A stretch of 64,000 nucleotides of DNA, taken from Tolypeutes matacus (Eukaryota; Chordata; Mammalia; Cingulata; Chlamyphoridae). How positions within the stretch are numbered: the first letter of the stretch is position 1; the number at the start of each line of letters is the position of its first letter. The stretch lies in NCBI GenBank assembly GCA_026826555.1, contig JAKSZT010054215.1, positions 25,025,368 to 25,089,367 of the forward strand. Reading direction: 5' to 3'. Under the pieces are notes generated by a model, which was not told the origin of the DNA, did no database searches, and worked only from the letters and a program-made list of their open reading frames with translations. Shown here piece after piece: positions 11,548 to 22,867 of the stretch. Made by a program: the position numbers and the translations under genes.

Positions 11548-11946
11548 TTAAATAGGGGAAACGGATATGGCTTAAGCGATTGGGCTCCCATCTACCATAT
11601 GGGAGGTCTGGGGTTTGATTCCCGGGGCCTCCTGGTGAAAGGCAAGCCGGCCTGCGCAGAGGAGTTGACTCATGCAGGAGTGCCAGCCCGCGCAGAGAGC
11701 TGGCCCAGCAAGATGAAGCAAAAAAAAGAGACAGAGGAGAAATAAGAGACACAACAGACCAGGGAGTTGAGGTGGTGCAAGAGATTGAGCGCCTCTCTCC
11801 CACTCCAGAAGGTCCCAGGATCCGTTCCCGTTGCTGCCTAAAGAAGAAAAGCAGACACAGAAGAACACACAGAAAGCAGACAGTGAGTGCAAAACAATGG
11901 GGGGTGGGAAATAAATAAAATAAATCTTTAAAAGAAAAAAAAGAAA
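11548..11946 (+). mobile_element. full-length DAS-type SINE
   Basis: Head ACGGATATGGCTTAAGCGAT, box B GGTTTGATTCCC, second cassette AGGTGGTGCAAGAGATTGAG and an A-rich tail. The direct repeat AGAAAATAA at 11,539-11,547 and 11,947-11,955 flanks it. Long open frames on its minus strand are fortuitous. Confidence 0.9.
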
Positions 11947-12093
11947 AGAAAATAACCAAGTAAGTGTGGCTGTGTTCCAATAAAACTTTGTTTATGGACA
12001 CTAAAATTTGAATTTCCTGTAATTTTTACCTGTCATAAAAATTACCCACCTTTTAATTTTTTTCAACCATTTAAAAATGTAAAAATCCTTCTT

Positions 12094-12190
12094 GTGGAGC
12101 AGATGTAACTCAGTGGTTGAGCACCTGCTTCCCATATGCAAGGTCCTGGGTTCAATCCCCAGTACCTCCTAAAAAAAAAAAAAAAAAAAA
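12094..12190 (+). mobile_element. short DAS-type SINE with A20 tail
   Basis: Head GCAGATGTAACTCAGTGGTT, box B GGTTCAATCCC and a long A run. The direct repeat CTTCTT at 12,088-12,093 and 12,191-12,196 flanks it. Confidence 0.85.
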
Positions 12191-12473
12191 CTTCTTAGCT
12201 CACAGGCTGTGCAAAAACAAGCAGTAGGCTAGATTTGGCTATAGAGCCCAGATCTCACTTCTCCCCAATCCCAGATTCAGACCTAGGATCAATTAAAAGG
12301 TCTGTGATCATAATCAATTAATCAACATTTATTGGCTTCTCCTGTATTAATAAGGTCCCACCTTATTAATGGGACTATTCTTTTTGTTGCAATCTAGATT
12401 ACTTATAATCTAGTTCCAGCACAACCATCTGTTGACTACTTTAAAGTTAATAGCTTTTGGAAAATCTCTTAGC

Positions 12474-12970
12474 TGTGAGGCAAGTTAGTATAGTGAAAGG
12501 GGGAAGGCAGCTGGCACAGCAGACAGCATGGCTGACAGACCACATGGCTGTGACACCCCACCCAGAAACCCCCTGAGAAGAAGGCTGCCGGAAAGATCCT
12601 GCAAGATCCCAGCCATGAGAATTCATTTGGAATGAGAATCCCATTCAGGGTCAAAGGAAAGCCCCAGATACCCTCAAAAGTCCTCACCATTGGCCCCCTG
12701 AGAAATAACAGGTGGGGCAACCAATCAAAACAGCAAACAGCTGCCCCCACACACACAATTATGAAGGGGGAGGAAGAAAGACTAAAAAGCCCTGACCTGG
12801 GGCCCCATTACATCTCAGTCTGCAGCTCACCCACGATCCATGCTTCGGACCACGTACTTTTCTCGTTTTCTTCTTTCTTAATAAACTCCATTCCCTTGCC
12901 TACCCTATGGCATGTCCTTAAATTCTTTTATGTGACATAAGCTAAGAATCTAGAAGCCTGGAAACCCAGA
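12474..12970 (+). repeat. LTR-like element (probable solo LTR, ERV1-like)
   Basis: It resembles a retroviral long terminal repeat: a GC-richer 5' half, a polyadenylation signal AATAAA at 12,880-12,885, and a U5-like end (TTATGTGACATAAGCTAAGA). Exact borders and a target-site duplication were not found, and no gag, pol or env frames are attached. An open frame of 102 codons (12,632-12,940) lies wholly within it and is not a gene. Confidence 0.5.
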
Positions 12971-14040
12971 GCCACCTGGGAACAGCTGTCTAATTACACC
13001 CCTTATTTGAAGTCTGTCAACATCAAAAGCATACCTACCTTGCCCCTTTTTCACTCAAGGTCAGAATGTGTGGTCAGTAGGCAAGACACCATTCAAATTA
13101 CTGAGCCAGACCCCCTGTTTAACTTTCAACTCCCAGAGATGGAGGCCTGTAGAAGGAGTTGGTTCATTCTCAACAATTGAGGGAGCTTGCTACACAGTTG
13201 TTTAAAGACTTTGAACTTTTACATTTGAACCTAAAACCAAGGATCAGAGATAACAGGGTTGCATGGACTCCAGTTTCCAGTTTTACATTCCAGGACCTTA
13301 TAAAGATCAAGCTAAAGGAGTTCTCCCTCCCTTTTATTGCCAGTAGACATTACAGAATGCCTAGCCTTCTAATCATCATGGCAAATTCTCCACTACACTA
13401 ATCACACATTCTCCCTATTTCCTATTCACACTTTCCAATTTGGGGGCTTCCCTTTGTGGCCATAGCTAAGTGGAAGGGTGACATAATTACTGGGCCCTAA
13501 CATTGACATTCTGGGACTGAAATGAGAGAGAACCATAAGTTATATGCAGACTAGGATATGGACGTTATAAAATCTGCAAAATTACTTTGTAGGTGTGGCC
13601 ACCAGGAATAAATATGAATCTTCTATTAATCCTTGCAAAGGTTAACCTAAACAGGATCTGTCACTTTAAAATCGTGACATTACCGAAGTTTGTATTTCAC
13701 CTTTTGTTGCCTTTTTGCTTTTTACCTTTCCCCAATCCACACCTTCTGTTTTCTCCCAACTTAAAATAGTTAAGGATTTGAACAGCTGAGATGTTGGGGA
13801 GGCTATGAACACGGGTTTAGTCTACTAGCTAAACTTGCTTTGGTATATAGGGAGGAGGCCTTGAGGATGAGAAGTGTAGTACAATGAAAAACTTGGCTGG
13901 TCTTTGTCCCCAGTTCCTGGGAAAAGCAAACTGAATCTTTGGAATTTCCAGTGACAGGAATGTCTTTTGTTCTTCCTGGTAGGTCCAGGACCACAACTGA
14001 TAGTTATAGGGTGGGACTAGCTAGTCACACCTGCACCTTA
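12971..14040. other. repeat-like sequence, unassigned
   Basis: Short frames at 13,159-13,401 and 13,803-13,994 have no recognisable domain. The texture suggests old LTR or LTR-internal material, but I cannot name it. Confidence 0.35.
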
Positions 14041-14640
14041 GGTTGGGGGCTGGTCACACCAGAAAGACCAGTCATATGATTAGGGGCTTGGGGTTTTGAG
14101 CCAAGTCATATCAGCCCACTTCCCTAACCTCTGGGAGGGAGAGTAAGCTAGATTGAATTCAATCACATGGAAATTCTATCAATTATGTCTACATAAGACC
14201 TCATAACAGTTTGTGACATTAAAAGTTCTGATGAGATTCCATGATTGAGAAGTTACATCTCTGTATTCTGATTCCACCTGGAAGACATGGAAGCTTGTGT
14301 ATGAGACCCTCACAGACCTCACCCTATGCATTTCTTCTTTGGCTTATTTGTATCCCTTTATTATAATAAAACTATTATTAAGCATAGCACTTCCAGTGAG
14401 TTCTAGGTTATTCATTCTACTGAATTACTAAACCCAGGTGGAAACCCCTGAATTTGTAGCCAGTTGGTGAGAAGCATGAGTGACCCTAGGATCCCCAAAC
14501 TTGCAAATGGTGCCTAAAGGGGAAACTTGTAGAAGACTTCCCTTAATCTGTGGAACTGCCTAAATCCAGGTAGTCAGTATACAATTAAATTGTGTTACTT
14601 CAATATTTGCAATTGGTATCAGAAGGTGTGTTATTAAAAC
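14040..14640 (+). repeat. ERVL-type LTR-like fragment
   Basis: The stretch with CTATGCATTTCTTC, TGTATCCCTTTATTATAATA, AATTTGTAGCCAGTTGGTGA and CTTAATCTGTGGAACTGCC follows the order of a common mammalian ERVL-class LTR 3' half. It is old and diverged, and no coding viral sequence follows. Confidence 0.5.
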
Positions 14641-15270
14641 TGAAGAAGTTCTTGAAATCTTTGATAAGTAACAAGGTAACTTTACTTGAGCTCCACTCCC
14701 AGCTCACTATCTCAAAATTCTATCTTGAGGAAGAACCAAAGCCAATTATCATTCTTTCTATATTCTCAAGGGCTACCCCATTACACTGGCAAAAACGTGT
14801 CAAGGCTCAAACACTCTTCCATTATGTGTGTGCGGAAGAAAGGAAGAGATCTGGTTCAATGCAAGTTCATTAATGGCCTATCAGAAACCCTGAGGCTGAA
14901 GCCTGCTAAAAGGGAAGGGAAGAGAATTGGGGCAGGAATCATAAGGCCTTAAATCTAAAGAATATTTCTAGCTTACAGAGATCCTTTCCTCTACAAAACA
15001 AAAAGCAGTTATACCTTGCTGTGGGAAGGGAATGGAAGGACACATCCTTCAAGTCTTCTTTCAAGCACAACCTTCAAGAGATGTCACTGGAGAAAGAATG
15101 CAAGGGGCTGTGTTCAAAGCCAGCTTAAGGGGTGTGCCTTTCAGGTAGTTTCTTAATCTTAATCTTGTTACTGCCAAAGTAGACAGTGCCCTCCAGTGGA
15201 AAAAATATATATTTTACTTAGCCCTTACTAGCATTGACCTACTTCTGTTGCTACAAAATATTCATAGATA
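14641..15270. other. no gene recognised
   Basis: Overlapping open frames at 14,592-14,952 begin inside the LTR-like repeat. They show no signal peptide, domain or splice context that would support a gene. Confidence 0.45.
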
Positions 15271-15274
15271 CAGG

Positions 15275-15425
15275 CAGCTAAGAGTGTGCCAGGCACTGTG
15301 CTAAGCGAATGCTTAACAGGTATTACCTCATTTAATCCTTAAAACTGTGTAAGATGGTATCCTTAGCTCTACTTCATAAATTGAAACTCAGAGCTTCAAT
15401 TTGCCCAAGCCCAGCTTAATAAAAG
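15275..15425 (-). repeat. MIR SINE fragment
   Basis: GCCAGGCACTGTGCTAAGCG, then CCTCATTTAATCCTTAAAAC and TTGAAACTCAGAG are antisense MIR core sequence. Confidence 0.8.
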
Positions 15426-15429
15426 AAAG

Positions 15430-16790
15430 AACCCTAAGAACTCTGACTCAGAAACACACACACACAAACAAACTGGAGAAATCTGAGAAACATTTGCTAC
15501 ATTTTGTTCATTTATGAAAATATTGATTCTGCTTTGGCTTTTAATGAAATAAGTAAATCTGTTTCTGAATAAAATTTTTCATGAGTTTTCCCCAATCCCT
15601 TTTTTAGAAATTTACTGAAATGATTTGAAGGGTGCTGCATTATTAATTTGTCAGGTTCCTTCCAGGCTTGGCTGAGCCAAATTATGCACAATATTCCTCC
15701 CCACAGTCAGTGCTTCTGGACCCTCCAGAGGCCTTCCTTGTGCTTGTTTCTGTCTTCCTGTGCTCTTGTCCCCAAACCCAAGTAAATGGCTCAATAAATC
15801 AAGTATTACCTACTACAGCAACCTAAGAAACAAATAGCCCTCTATACACCAAGTTATAAAACTTCTCAAACATATTCTGGGAACTTATTTTAACTAAAAC
15901 ATCACAGGAACCTCAAAAAGAGTAGTTCTATATCTCTGGGAAAAAAAATTAAACAGGTCTGCATTCTAGCCTTACTATCTAAAAAATTACTTAGTAACAT
16001 AGTATATTATTGTCATGATATAGGGTTTTAAGGACAGGCTACTGGATAGAAGGAAAACGGTTTCAGAATCTGGGGGAAAAAAATTTCTACATGACTGCAA
16101 GCACAAATCACTATAGGAATTAACCACAACAAAAAAAGCATTCATTTTAGGCTGCATCAAAAGTGATGTCCCCTTCATCTAAATTCTTAGCAAAGCATAT
16201 CAAGTGCCTCAAGCCACTTTCTCTGTCTAGAATACCCTTCCACTCAACTTCTTTGATGGCAAATTTTTGTTCATTTTTCCAGATCAACTCAAATATCCCC
16301 TTCCAAGTGAAATCTTCCTTGATTTTTCCAAGCCACTTAGATACTCCATCTTCTATATGCTTCTCTAACAGTTGCTCCATCTTCACTTCTCTGAAACAGT
16401 ACTTACCTGGTTGTCATGTAATTTTATCTATATATATATTTCCACCACTGAGTTCCTCATAGTAGATCATGCCTTCTTATACATCATCACTGCTCCCATT
16501 CCTGTAGGCCCCTACACATATATACACACACAATTCCAACTGGAATTCTCTACTACCAGAAATATTCATATTAAAGCTATATGGCCACCTAGATGACATA
16601 TTCTCCTACCTCATATTCTGATTTAGAGTACCATTCATAAAATTCCAGAATATTTATAATAGTATTGGCTTTCTAGTTTATGAACTATTTTCTTTTACAA
16701 AGTTATCAAATCATTAGATTTTGAAAATATTGGCCCAAGGTTTCTCACAGTGCCTTAGTTTTCTAAATCTGAAATTTTTCTACTTTTAGA
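15430..16790. other. noncoding; possible old LINE remnant at 16,150-16,470
   Basis: 16,150-16,470 resembles L2-type LINE sequence (ATACCCTTCCACTCAACTTC, CAACTCAAATATCCCCTTCC). The rest is AT-rich with no gene signal. Confidence 0.4.
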
Positions 16791-17525
16791 TGCCCACCTT
16801 TCTTGGTTTGGACAGGCTATATGAGTTGCAAAAAAGGGAGGGCAGAAGTAGACAAATGAGGCATTTCATATTTCCCCTATGATGTTCTCTCCCACAAAAA
16901 CCTCCCTAGAAGCTTATCAGTTTCCACGTTAGTTATCAATTTATTCTCTCTCAGCTCCAAATTCAACCTGAAGAGACTCTCTTCCTGTTTTCCGGCAGCT
17001 GCCCCTTCAATCAGCAGTGTAGGTGTTAGGTGTGAAGATATCCAGTGATGCTGTGTCCATGCCACGCTCCCAAAATGTAGGGTGTTGATCACCTTTCCGC
17101 AATCCTCCCAACACAAACACCTCACATTCCAGGCATCCTGCTAGCACTGGAGACTCCACACTCTCTTCATGCCCATACACCCAGCCACAGCATGGCTTCC
17201 TTCTGAAATAAACAGCCCCCTAAACATCAGCTGCCCAGCAACTACAGACTAGCTCTAGTCCAGGCAAACAGAGAGCTTCTCTACCATCCAGTGAGCTGCA
17301 GCTACACTATCGCCATCAAGGTCTGAACCCCATCCCTGGGGAGGACTTCCCTTCTAAGTTTCTCCTTCCTTGGATACTCTCTCTCAGTTCTAGAGTACCA
17401 TAGAGTTCTCTTATATCATCTTTTATTACAGTTTAAAACTTTTTTATATTAAATTTCCCTTGTTTAAAATCAGTGTGTGGTTTTATCTCTAGACTAGACC
17501 TAGACTGATATTTTCAATCAAATCA
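16791..17525. repeat. unnamed ancient interspersed repeat
   Basis: The segment ATCCAGTGAGCTGCAGCTAC and the end TTTATATTAAATTTCCCTTG with GACTAGACCTAGACTGATA recall a widespread mammalian repeat whose name I cannot give. The 82-codon minus frame at 16,877-17,125 is not supported as a gene. Confidence 0.4.
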
Positions 17526-18023
17526 ATGTCAAAGAAGCAACACAATATAAAACCAATCACTGCAAAATTGCCTAGATTTAGCACTAGATCTGTAAAAGAT
17601 CGTTTATCTGATGAAATGTAAAACATTCAGAAATTCAAAAATCTTAAGTTTTAAGGACTCAAAAGGTCAGAAAGTTTACAACCAAGTCATTCAAAATACA
17701 TAATTGTTAATCCTATTTAATGAACAGCAACAGCAACAAAAATACTTCCAAAATAGGTATAATATACCTTATTCTAAAAAGGGTTTACAGAACATCATAT
17801 AATAATGTAGTCTTTCATCTTGAGCTTACAACTTTATACAGGGAACCAGGTTTAGAATCAATTAACTCTTAAGACCACTATGCAAAACAGTTTATCTTTT
17901 CCTGGTTATACAATGTAATGTAGGAGGTGCTATCATCAAGGAGATAAATTAGAATCAACCATTTAACATCTGTGACACTTATTCCCTCCTAAGGAAACAT
18001 TGCAATATAAAAAGCACTATCCA

Positions 18024-18918
18024 AGGCAGGCGGTTGACAGGGCATGCCATGCGGGTGCGGGCGCGGGCGCCGGGGCTGCCAACCATGGCGAGCTGTGCGC
18101 GGACTGTAGCTGTGTCAGCTTGCTATGATGCCGTCTCATACCAACCTGGCTACTGGAATCCCCAGTAGCAAAGTCAAATACTCAAGACTCTCCAGCACAG
18201 ATGGCTACACTGAACTTCAGTTTAAGAGCCCTCCTAAGATTCCTTATAAGGCCATTGTGCTTGCCACTGTGTTTTTGATTGACGCCTTTCTCATCATCAT
18301 AGGCTCCCTCCTGCTGGAGGACTACATCAGCAAGGGGGTCCTTACAAGGCTTCCTTGGTGCACAGCTTCAGGGCTCTGTCTTTGGTTAACTTGTACCTAC
18401 GGCCCTCAGTAAACTAACCCCAGGGCTACAGTAAGGAGTGTATTGATGATATAAAAGGTGAAAGGGGAAAGCGGATGTGGCTCAAGTGACTGGGCTCCCA
18501 TCTACCATATAGGAGGTCCAGGGTTCAGTTCCCGGGGCCTCCTGATGAAGGCAAGCTGGCCCACATAGAAGTCCTGTCCCGAGCAGAGAGCTGGCCCACG
18601 CAGGAGTGCTGGCCCAGGTGGAGTGCTGGCCTGCATGGAGAGCTGGTGCAGCAAGATGACACAACAAAAAGAGACACAGAGGAGAGACAATAAGAGACGC
18701 AGCAGACCAGGGTGCTGAGAGGGCCCAAGAGATTGAGCAGCCTCTCTTCCACTCTAGAAAGTCCCAGGATTAGTTCCTGGTGCCGCCTAAAGAGAAGACA
18801 AGCAGACACAGAAGAACACACAGCAAATGGACACTGAGAGCAGACAACAAGGGGGAAAGGGAGAGAAATAATATTTTTTAAAAAAATAAAAGGTGAAAAA
18901 GGAAAAAAAAAAAAAAAG
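18024..18918 (+). pseudogene. TMEM230: TMEM230 processed retrocopy (broken, SINE-interrupted)
   Basis: TMEM230 is a small two-pass membrane protein of vesicles and endosomes. This intronless copy keeps a GC-rich 5' UTR and an ATG at 18,125 ([20 protein letters not shown]). It continues through [22 protein letters not shown] and most of the first membrane segment ([20 protein letters not shown]). Small in-frame losses occur near residues 27 and 35, and homology collapses after YISKG. The frame stops at 18,410-18,412, about 95 codons against roughly 120 in the family. A DAS SINE sits in the 3' part. The direct repeat GCACTATCCA at 18,014-18,023 and 18,919-18,928 plus the A tail shows L1-type retroposition. 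A functional product is unlikely. Confidence 0.9.
18464..18885 (+). mobile_element. full-length DAS-type SINE inside the TMEM230 retrocopy
   Basis: Head GCGGATGTGGCTCAAGTGAC, box B GGTTCAGTTCCC, second cassette and A-rich tail. The direct repeat ATAAAAGGTGAAA at 18,451-18,463 and 18,886-18,898 is perfect over 13 bases. The SINE is therefore younger than the retrocopy. Confidence 0.95.
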
Positions 18919-18928
18919 GCACTATCCA

Positions 18929-20600
18929 CAAAATAAAACAATACAAGAAAAAAGCCAAATGAATGGTATGGGAGGAACACAGAGGAAATCATTCTACCAG
19001 AATTTAGGGGAAGCCAATCTACCAGAGGATTAGAATATTTGGAAAAGGAAATGCAAGACTTGTTCAGAGCTTTAAAGAAGTGGCAGAGTATGCTTTAGAT
19101 AAACAAAAAAGAGTATTTCAAGTAAGAGAAATATGTACAAAAGTGAGAATATACATAGAAAGTTTCAGAGCATCTGAGTAAAGCATTTAGCTAAAGGAAA
19201 TTTGCTGAAATAAATCATTAAGTGTAGAATAGTGGTGTAAACAGTGTTTTGCAAAAAACAGTTAGTTTGGCTTCAGTATAAAGGGCTGAAAGAGAGGGGA
19301 AGAAATGTTTAAGGATGAAATAAGTATTAGGAGGCAAATGGGCTAGTCCCAGTTAAGATAATAAGGGATGGATAAAAGTTGTTGCACTTTTGAGAGTAGA
19401 AGGGTCTGGATCTAGAGTAAAGATAATGCATAATAAATTGAGAGGGTAAAAAGCTAAGTTTTTTTTTTCTTTGTCCAAAAAAGGAAAATAAGGAAGCATA
19501 GGGAAAATGGGAAAAGAGTAATTTCACATTTCAGTTATCTAACAATATAACCCACTGTACAATATGTTCAGGTGTAGACCTAGATTTACCCCAATCATTA
19601 TATGGAAGGCACTACAATCCAACACAATATAACCATGTATGAAGCATGCAGTCTATACATGGAATAGGGAGATATAGTGTCTTTCACAATTGAGAAAATT
19701 TAGTTCAGAAATCACCAATTTTATTGGCCTTTTGCTTCTTTTTTCTTTCAAGCTACATGCCTTTTAGCGGATTCACTTCTTGACAGCACTTCCACCAAAT
19801 GAGTTTTTAAATAGAGTGAAGGGTGGGACACAAAAAATGAAACAAAAATTCAAATCAATGAGTGATCCCATATATTTAAAACATAGGGAGAAAAAAGAAT
19901 CTTGTCATGATTTATATTCCAGCAACATTTTAGAATAATTGTATATAATTTAACATTATCATACACCATTAAATACAAAACAAAACGCACATTTATAAAT
20001 TTCTACAAGAAATAACAAACATATATCCAAAACAAATCCACGAAGACAGTTCATCAATTTGGTTAGAAATCTCTATGAAGCTGAAATGAATTGTCACACA
20101 AAAACTGGAAGTACAGTTCTTACTGATGAGTCTTGAAGTCTTCTCATATTAGTAACACCTTTATCCTTTGACCTCAGATAATTTTTGCAATTTAGCTTTT
20201 TCTTTTTCTTTTAAATTTTTTCATATGCTATTAAAATTTGAAAAGCCTTATTAAAATTTCTTCATTTTCTATTTAACATATTCTAATATACCTAAGAGTA
20301 AGAACAAAGAGTTGATACAACTTCATGTTCACAATGCAATTTTTAAAAATCTAACTGTTCCCATTATTTAGTTCACAGTCCCAAATCACCAGTCTGCATA
20401 CTGTTGCTCCCTTTTTAACCCTGAAAGCTTTAAAAAAAAAAAAAAAAAAAAAAAAAGAAACTGCAATACACATGTAATTAAATAATTCTTTAGAGAATTT
20501 CTTCAATATTTATGATTTAGAATTTTTTAAATTTTTAGTTGACTCCCTCCTATATATTCCTTTTAATAAGAAAATTAGGATTAATTATTTTGATAAAAAA
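18929..20600. other. intergenic, no gene recognised
   Basis: AT-rich sequence with no long frame, no clear repeat signature and one A run near 20,431-20,456. It lies downstream of the LAS2 stop on the LAS2 side. Part of it could be a long LAS2 3' UTR, which I cannot test. Confidence 0.45.
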
Positions 20601-20611
20601 ATTTTTTTTAG

Positions 20612-20762
20612 GTGAGGAATTTTCTTGTTTTGTTTTTTTTTTTTTTTTTTTTGGTTATTTTTATTGAAATAGTGAAAGTGCGCCAGATACCATTGATTGT
20701 ACACTTTGGATGAACTATATGCTTCATTAATATGTATCAATAAAATTGACTGGTTTAAAAAA
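20612..20762 (+). mobile_element. 5'-truncated L1 3' end
   Basis: GGTGAGGAATTTTCTTGTTT, an expanded T tract, then TACCATTGATTGTACACTTT and ATCAATAAAATTGAC match the termini of L1-A and L1-B. It is only about 150 bases long. A near-repeat TTTTTTAGGT flanks both sides. Confidence 0.8.
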
Positions 20763-21032
20763 TTATTTTTTAGGTTAAAAAACTAAACTTTTCAAGATTT
20801 AACACAAAAGGAAAAATGAATGTTCCTTTGGTAAATATAATTACGTTTCTTAAAATAATAGTTTAAACAAAAAATTTTAGAACCAGCTTAGTATTGGAGG
20901 TAAGTTTTTGGAAATGAAAGCACTAACCAAAAATCAGTGCTATTCAGTCACTAGAGCACTTTGGAAATGTTTTCCAGGCATAGCATATGTTATGTATAAT
21001 CAATATAATTAAAATACAATTAGAAGTTTATT

Positions 21033-21223
21033 GGGAAGCGGCTGTGGCTCAATCAGTAGGGCTCCCATTTACCATATGGGAGGCCCCGGGTTCGGTTCCC
21101 GGGGCCTCCTGGTGAAGGCAAGCCCGCCCGCACGGCGTGGTTAGCTGACCCAGTGAGCACAAGCAGCAAGGGGGGGATAAATGAATAAATAAATAAAATC
21201 TTTAAAAAAATAAAAATAAAAAA
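21033..21223 (+). mobile_element. DAS-type SINE, internally shortened
   Basis: Head GCGGCTGTGGCTCAATCAGT, box B GGTTCGGTTCCC, a shortened body and an A-rich tail. The direct repeat AGAAGTTTATT at 21,022-21,032 and 21,224-21,234 is perfect. Confidence 0.95.
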
Positions 21224-21234
21224 AGAAGTTTATT

Positions 21235-22794
21235 ACCTCATGTCCTTTTCTCAGCTTTCTTTAAAGTTTGTCTAATAGATTTTGCTAGGCCTGGTACATG
21301 ACCCAGATCCACCTAATGCTTTCCCACTTAAAACCTGTATTTTAACAGCCAGCCATACTTTAATCATTTAAGTAATCCACATTTGATTATCCAAATTATT
21401 TCCCATGAAGAATACATAATAAAAAAATAGAATGTCAGTGACAGAAAGACCTCCATGGAATAAACAAATTTATTTCCAAGTCCCTCTCAAACTGAGGAAA
21501 AACAAAAAAATAAGAAAAAGACAGGGCTCACTCTATAGTCTTTGACAGATCAAAGATATTTAATATATGCTTTAATAATTTAATAATTTAGAAAAAACCA
21601 ATTCTTTGACCCAGTGAAATTCCTGTCATTTTGACAGTGAATCTACCTGGCAAAGATGCTGTCATACAGGTAAAGTGTTAATGTGTAGGTAGTATTTGTA
21701 TACAAAGATATTCCTTAATTTCATTGGGCTTTTTTAATATGCTCTATTAATTATGCTTTATGACACAATTCTTAGTTTTATGACATAATTCTTAGTTTTG
21801 CTGGTAAAGATGCTCCTGGCTTATTAGAACTTTACTTGATAGAAACCAAATAATCATAGTGCTCTGTTCAGGTACAGCTAGGGACAAACTTTGAAGACTA
21901 CCAACTGCTTTAAAGAAAGCTCAGTTCTTATAAAATAGCTTTAAAACACAGGAATTTGTTTTTTGATTTTCCATATCCATTTCAAGTTTAGTTATGAAAT
22001 TTCAGAAGGCTACTGATCTCAGTTTTTACTAGTCTGAGCTAACCTCAAAACTAAAATCTGGGGAATAATCTAATACCAAAACATTACATTTGCAAATACC
22101 CAATATAATATTTTATAAATTGTCAAATATTAAGACTATCTTTATACAGAATCAAAGCATTAATTAAACGAGGTTCTCTTTAATTTCACAACACAAACTA
22201 AAAAACTTTAGTTTTAGCACAGCATCACTCCACTATTAAATTGATGTCATTTGCAAATACAACATACCTAAATATTTGACTTATGAAAACTTAAAATTAA
22301 CAGATTTCCATATAGATAAGATATGCCATAACAATAGTGATATCCCTTTAAGGACCTCAAAAGTGGATGCCATCTGTATCAAAATGTCTATTTGACTTCA
22401 GAGACTTTTGGATAGAAATCAGGAAGAGTTACTTAATTATTGAGAATCAGATTATAAAATGATAAGGATGTTGAAGAAGATTAAAAGTCTATGTAACCTT
22501 CAAGAAAAGAAATCATCTGTCTGAATATTAGACATTTGCCAGCCTGAAGACCAAAGTTAGGATTTCTTGTGGGTACTTTCAGTTAAGATTCTGATATTTT
22601 GACACAAAATGAGGATAGGTCACAAAACCTATGGACATTTTCAAGTTTGGTCTTTCAGAAATATATAATACTTGAACCAATCATAGAATAAGGTATAGCT
22701 TATAATTACTTTGTCACAGTTTAAGCAATAGCCAAAAAAATACATTTTTGTTCTGTGGTGACTATTTATTTGTTAGACAGTTTTATTTTCCTCT
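21235..22794. other. downstream flank, possibly LAS2 3' UTR
   Basis: No coding frame or clear repeat. Two minus-strand AATAAA signals lie just past the LAS2 stop, at 22,782-22,787 and 22,765-22,770; either could end the transcript. A longer 3' UTR is equally possible from sequence alone. Confidence 0.4.
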
Positions 22795-22867
22795 TCACAT
22801 TTTCGGTGTCTGTTTCCCACTGGTATCATCAACCAGGTCTCTCAGGCGAGATAAATGGTGCAAAGCC
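22795..22867 (-). CDS. LAS2: LAS2 terminal coding exon
   Basis: Minus-strand exon after the acceptor TTTTTAATGAAG. It completes a split lysine codon and reads ALHHLSRLRDLVDDTSGKQ, ending in PKM and a TGA at 22,797-22,795. That is the conserved C-terminus of LAS2/C18orf54. The 73 coding bases finish a frame that is open across all seven coding exons. Confidence 0.93.

Larger units (their letters stand above)
8998..12250 (-). mobile_element. degraded hAT (Zaphod/Tip100-like) DNA transposon with three insertions
   Basis: The left end reads AGAGGTTTGCAAACTTTTTC followed by TATAAAGGACCAGATAGTAA, the hallmark terminus of Zaphod-like hAT elements. The right side holds TGTGTTCCAATAAAACTTTG and AGGCTAGATTTGGCT, typical of the other end, with the last bases eroded. 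Between them the minus strand keeps scraps of a hAT transposase: around 10,160-10,200 it reads like a TTDGGKNMFGAEK motif. Many stops and frameshifts make it dead. Later insertions are a family X retroposon (10,420-10,852) and SINEs at 11,548 and 12,094. Confidence 0.7.

Noticed and set aside
11480..12001. 173-codon minus frame
   Set aside because: It lies over a DAS SINE with proven duplications. Cysteine- and leucine-rich translation is typical of antisense SINE sequence.
12632..12940. 102-codon frame as a gene
   Set aside because: It is contained in an LTR-like repeat and has no domain.
12474..14640. A single provirus between two LTR-like regions
   Set aside because: The two LTR-like regions look unrelated, and no gag, pol or env sequence is recognisable between them.
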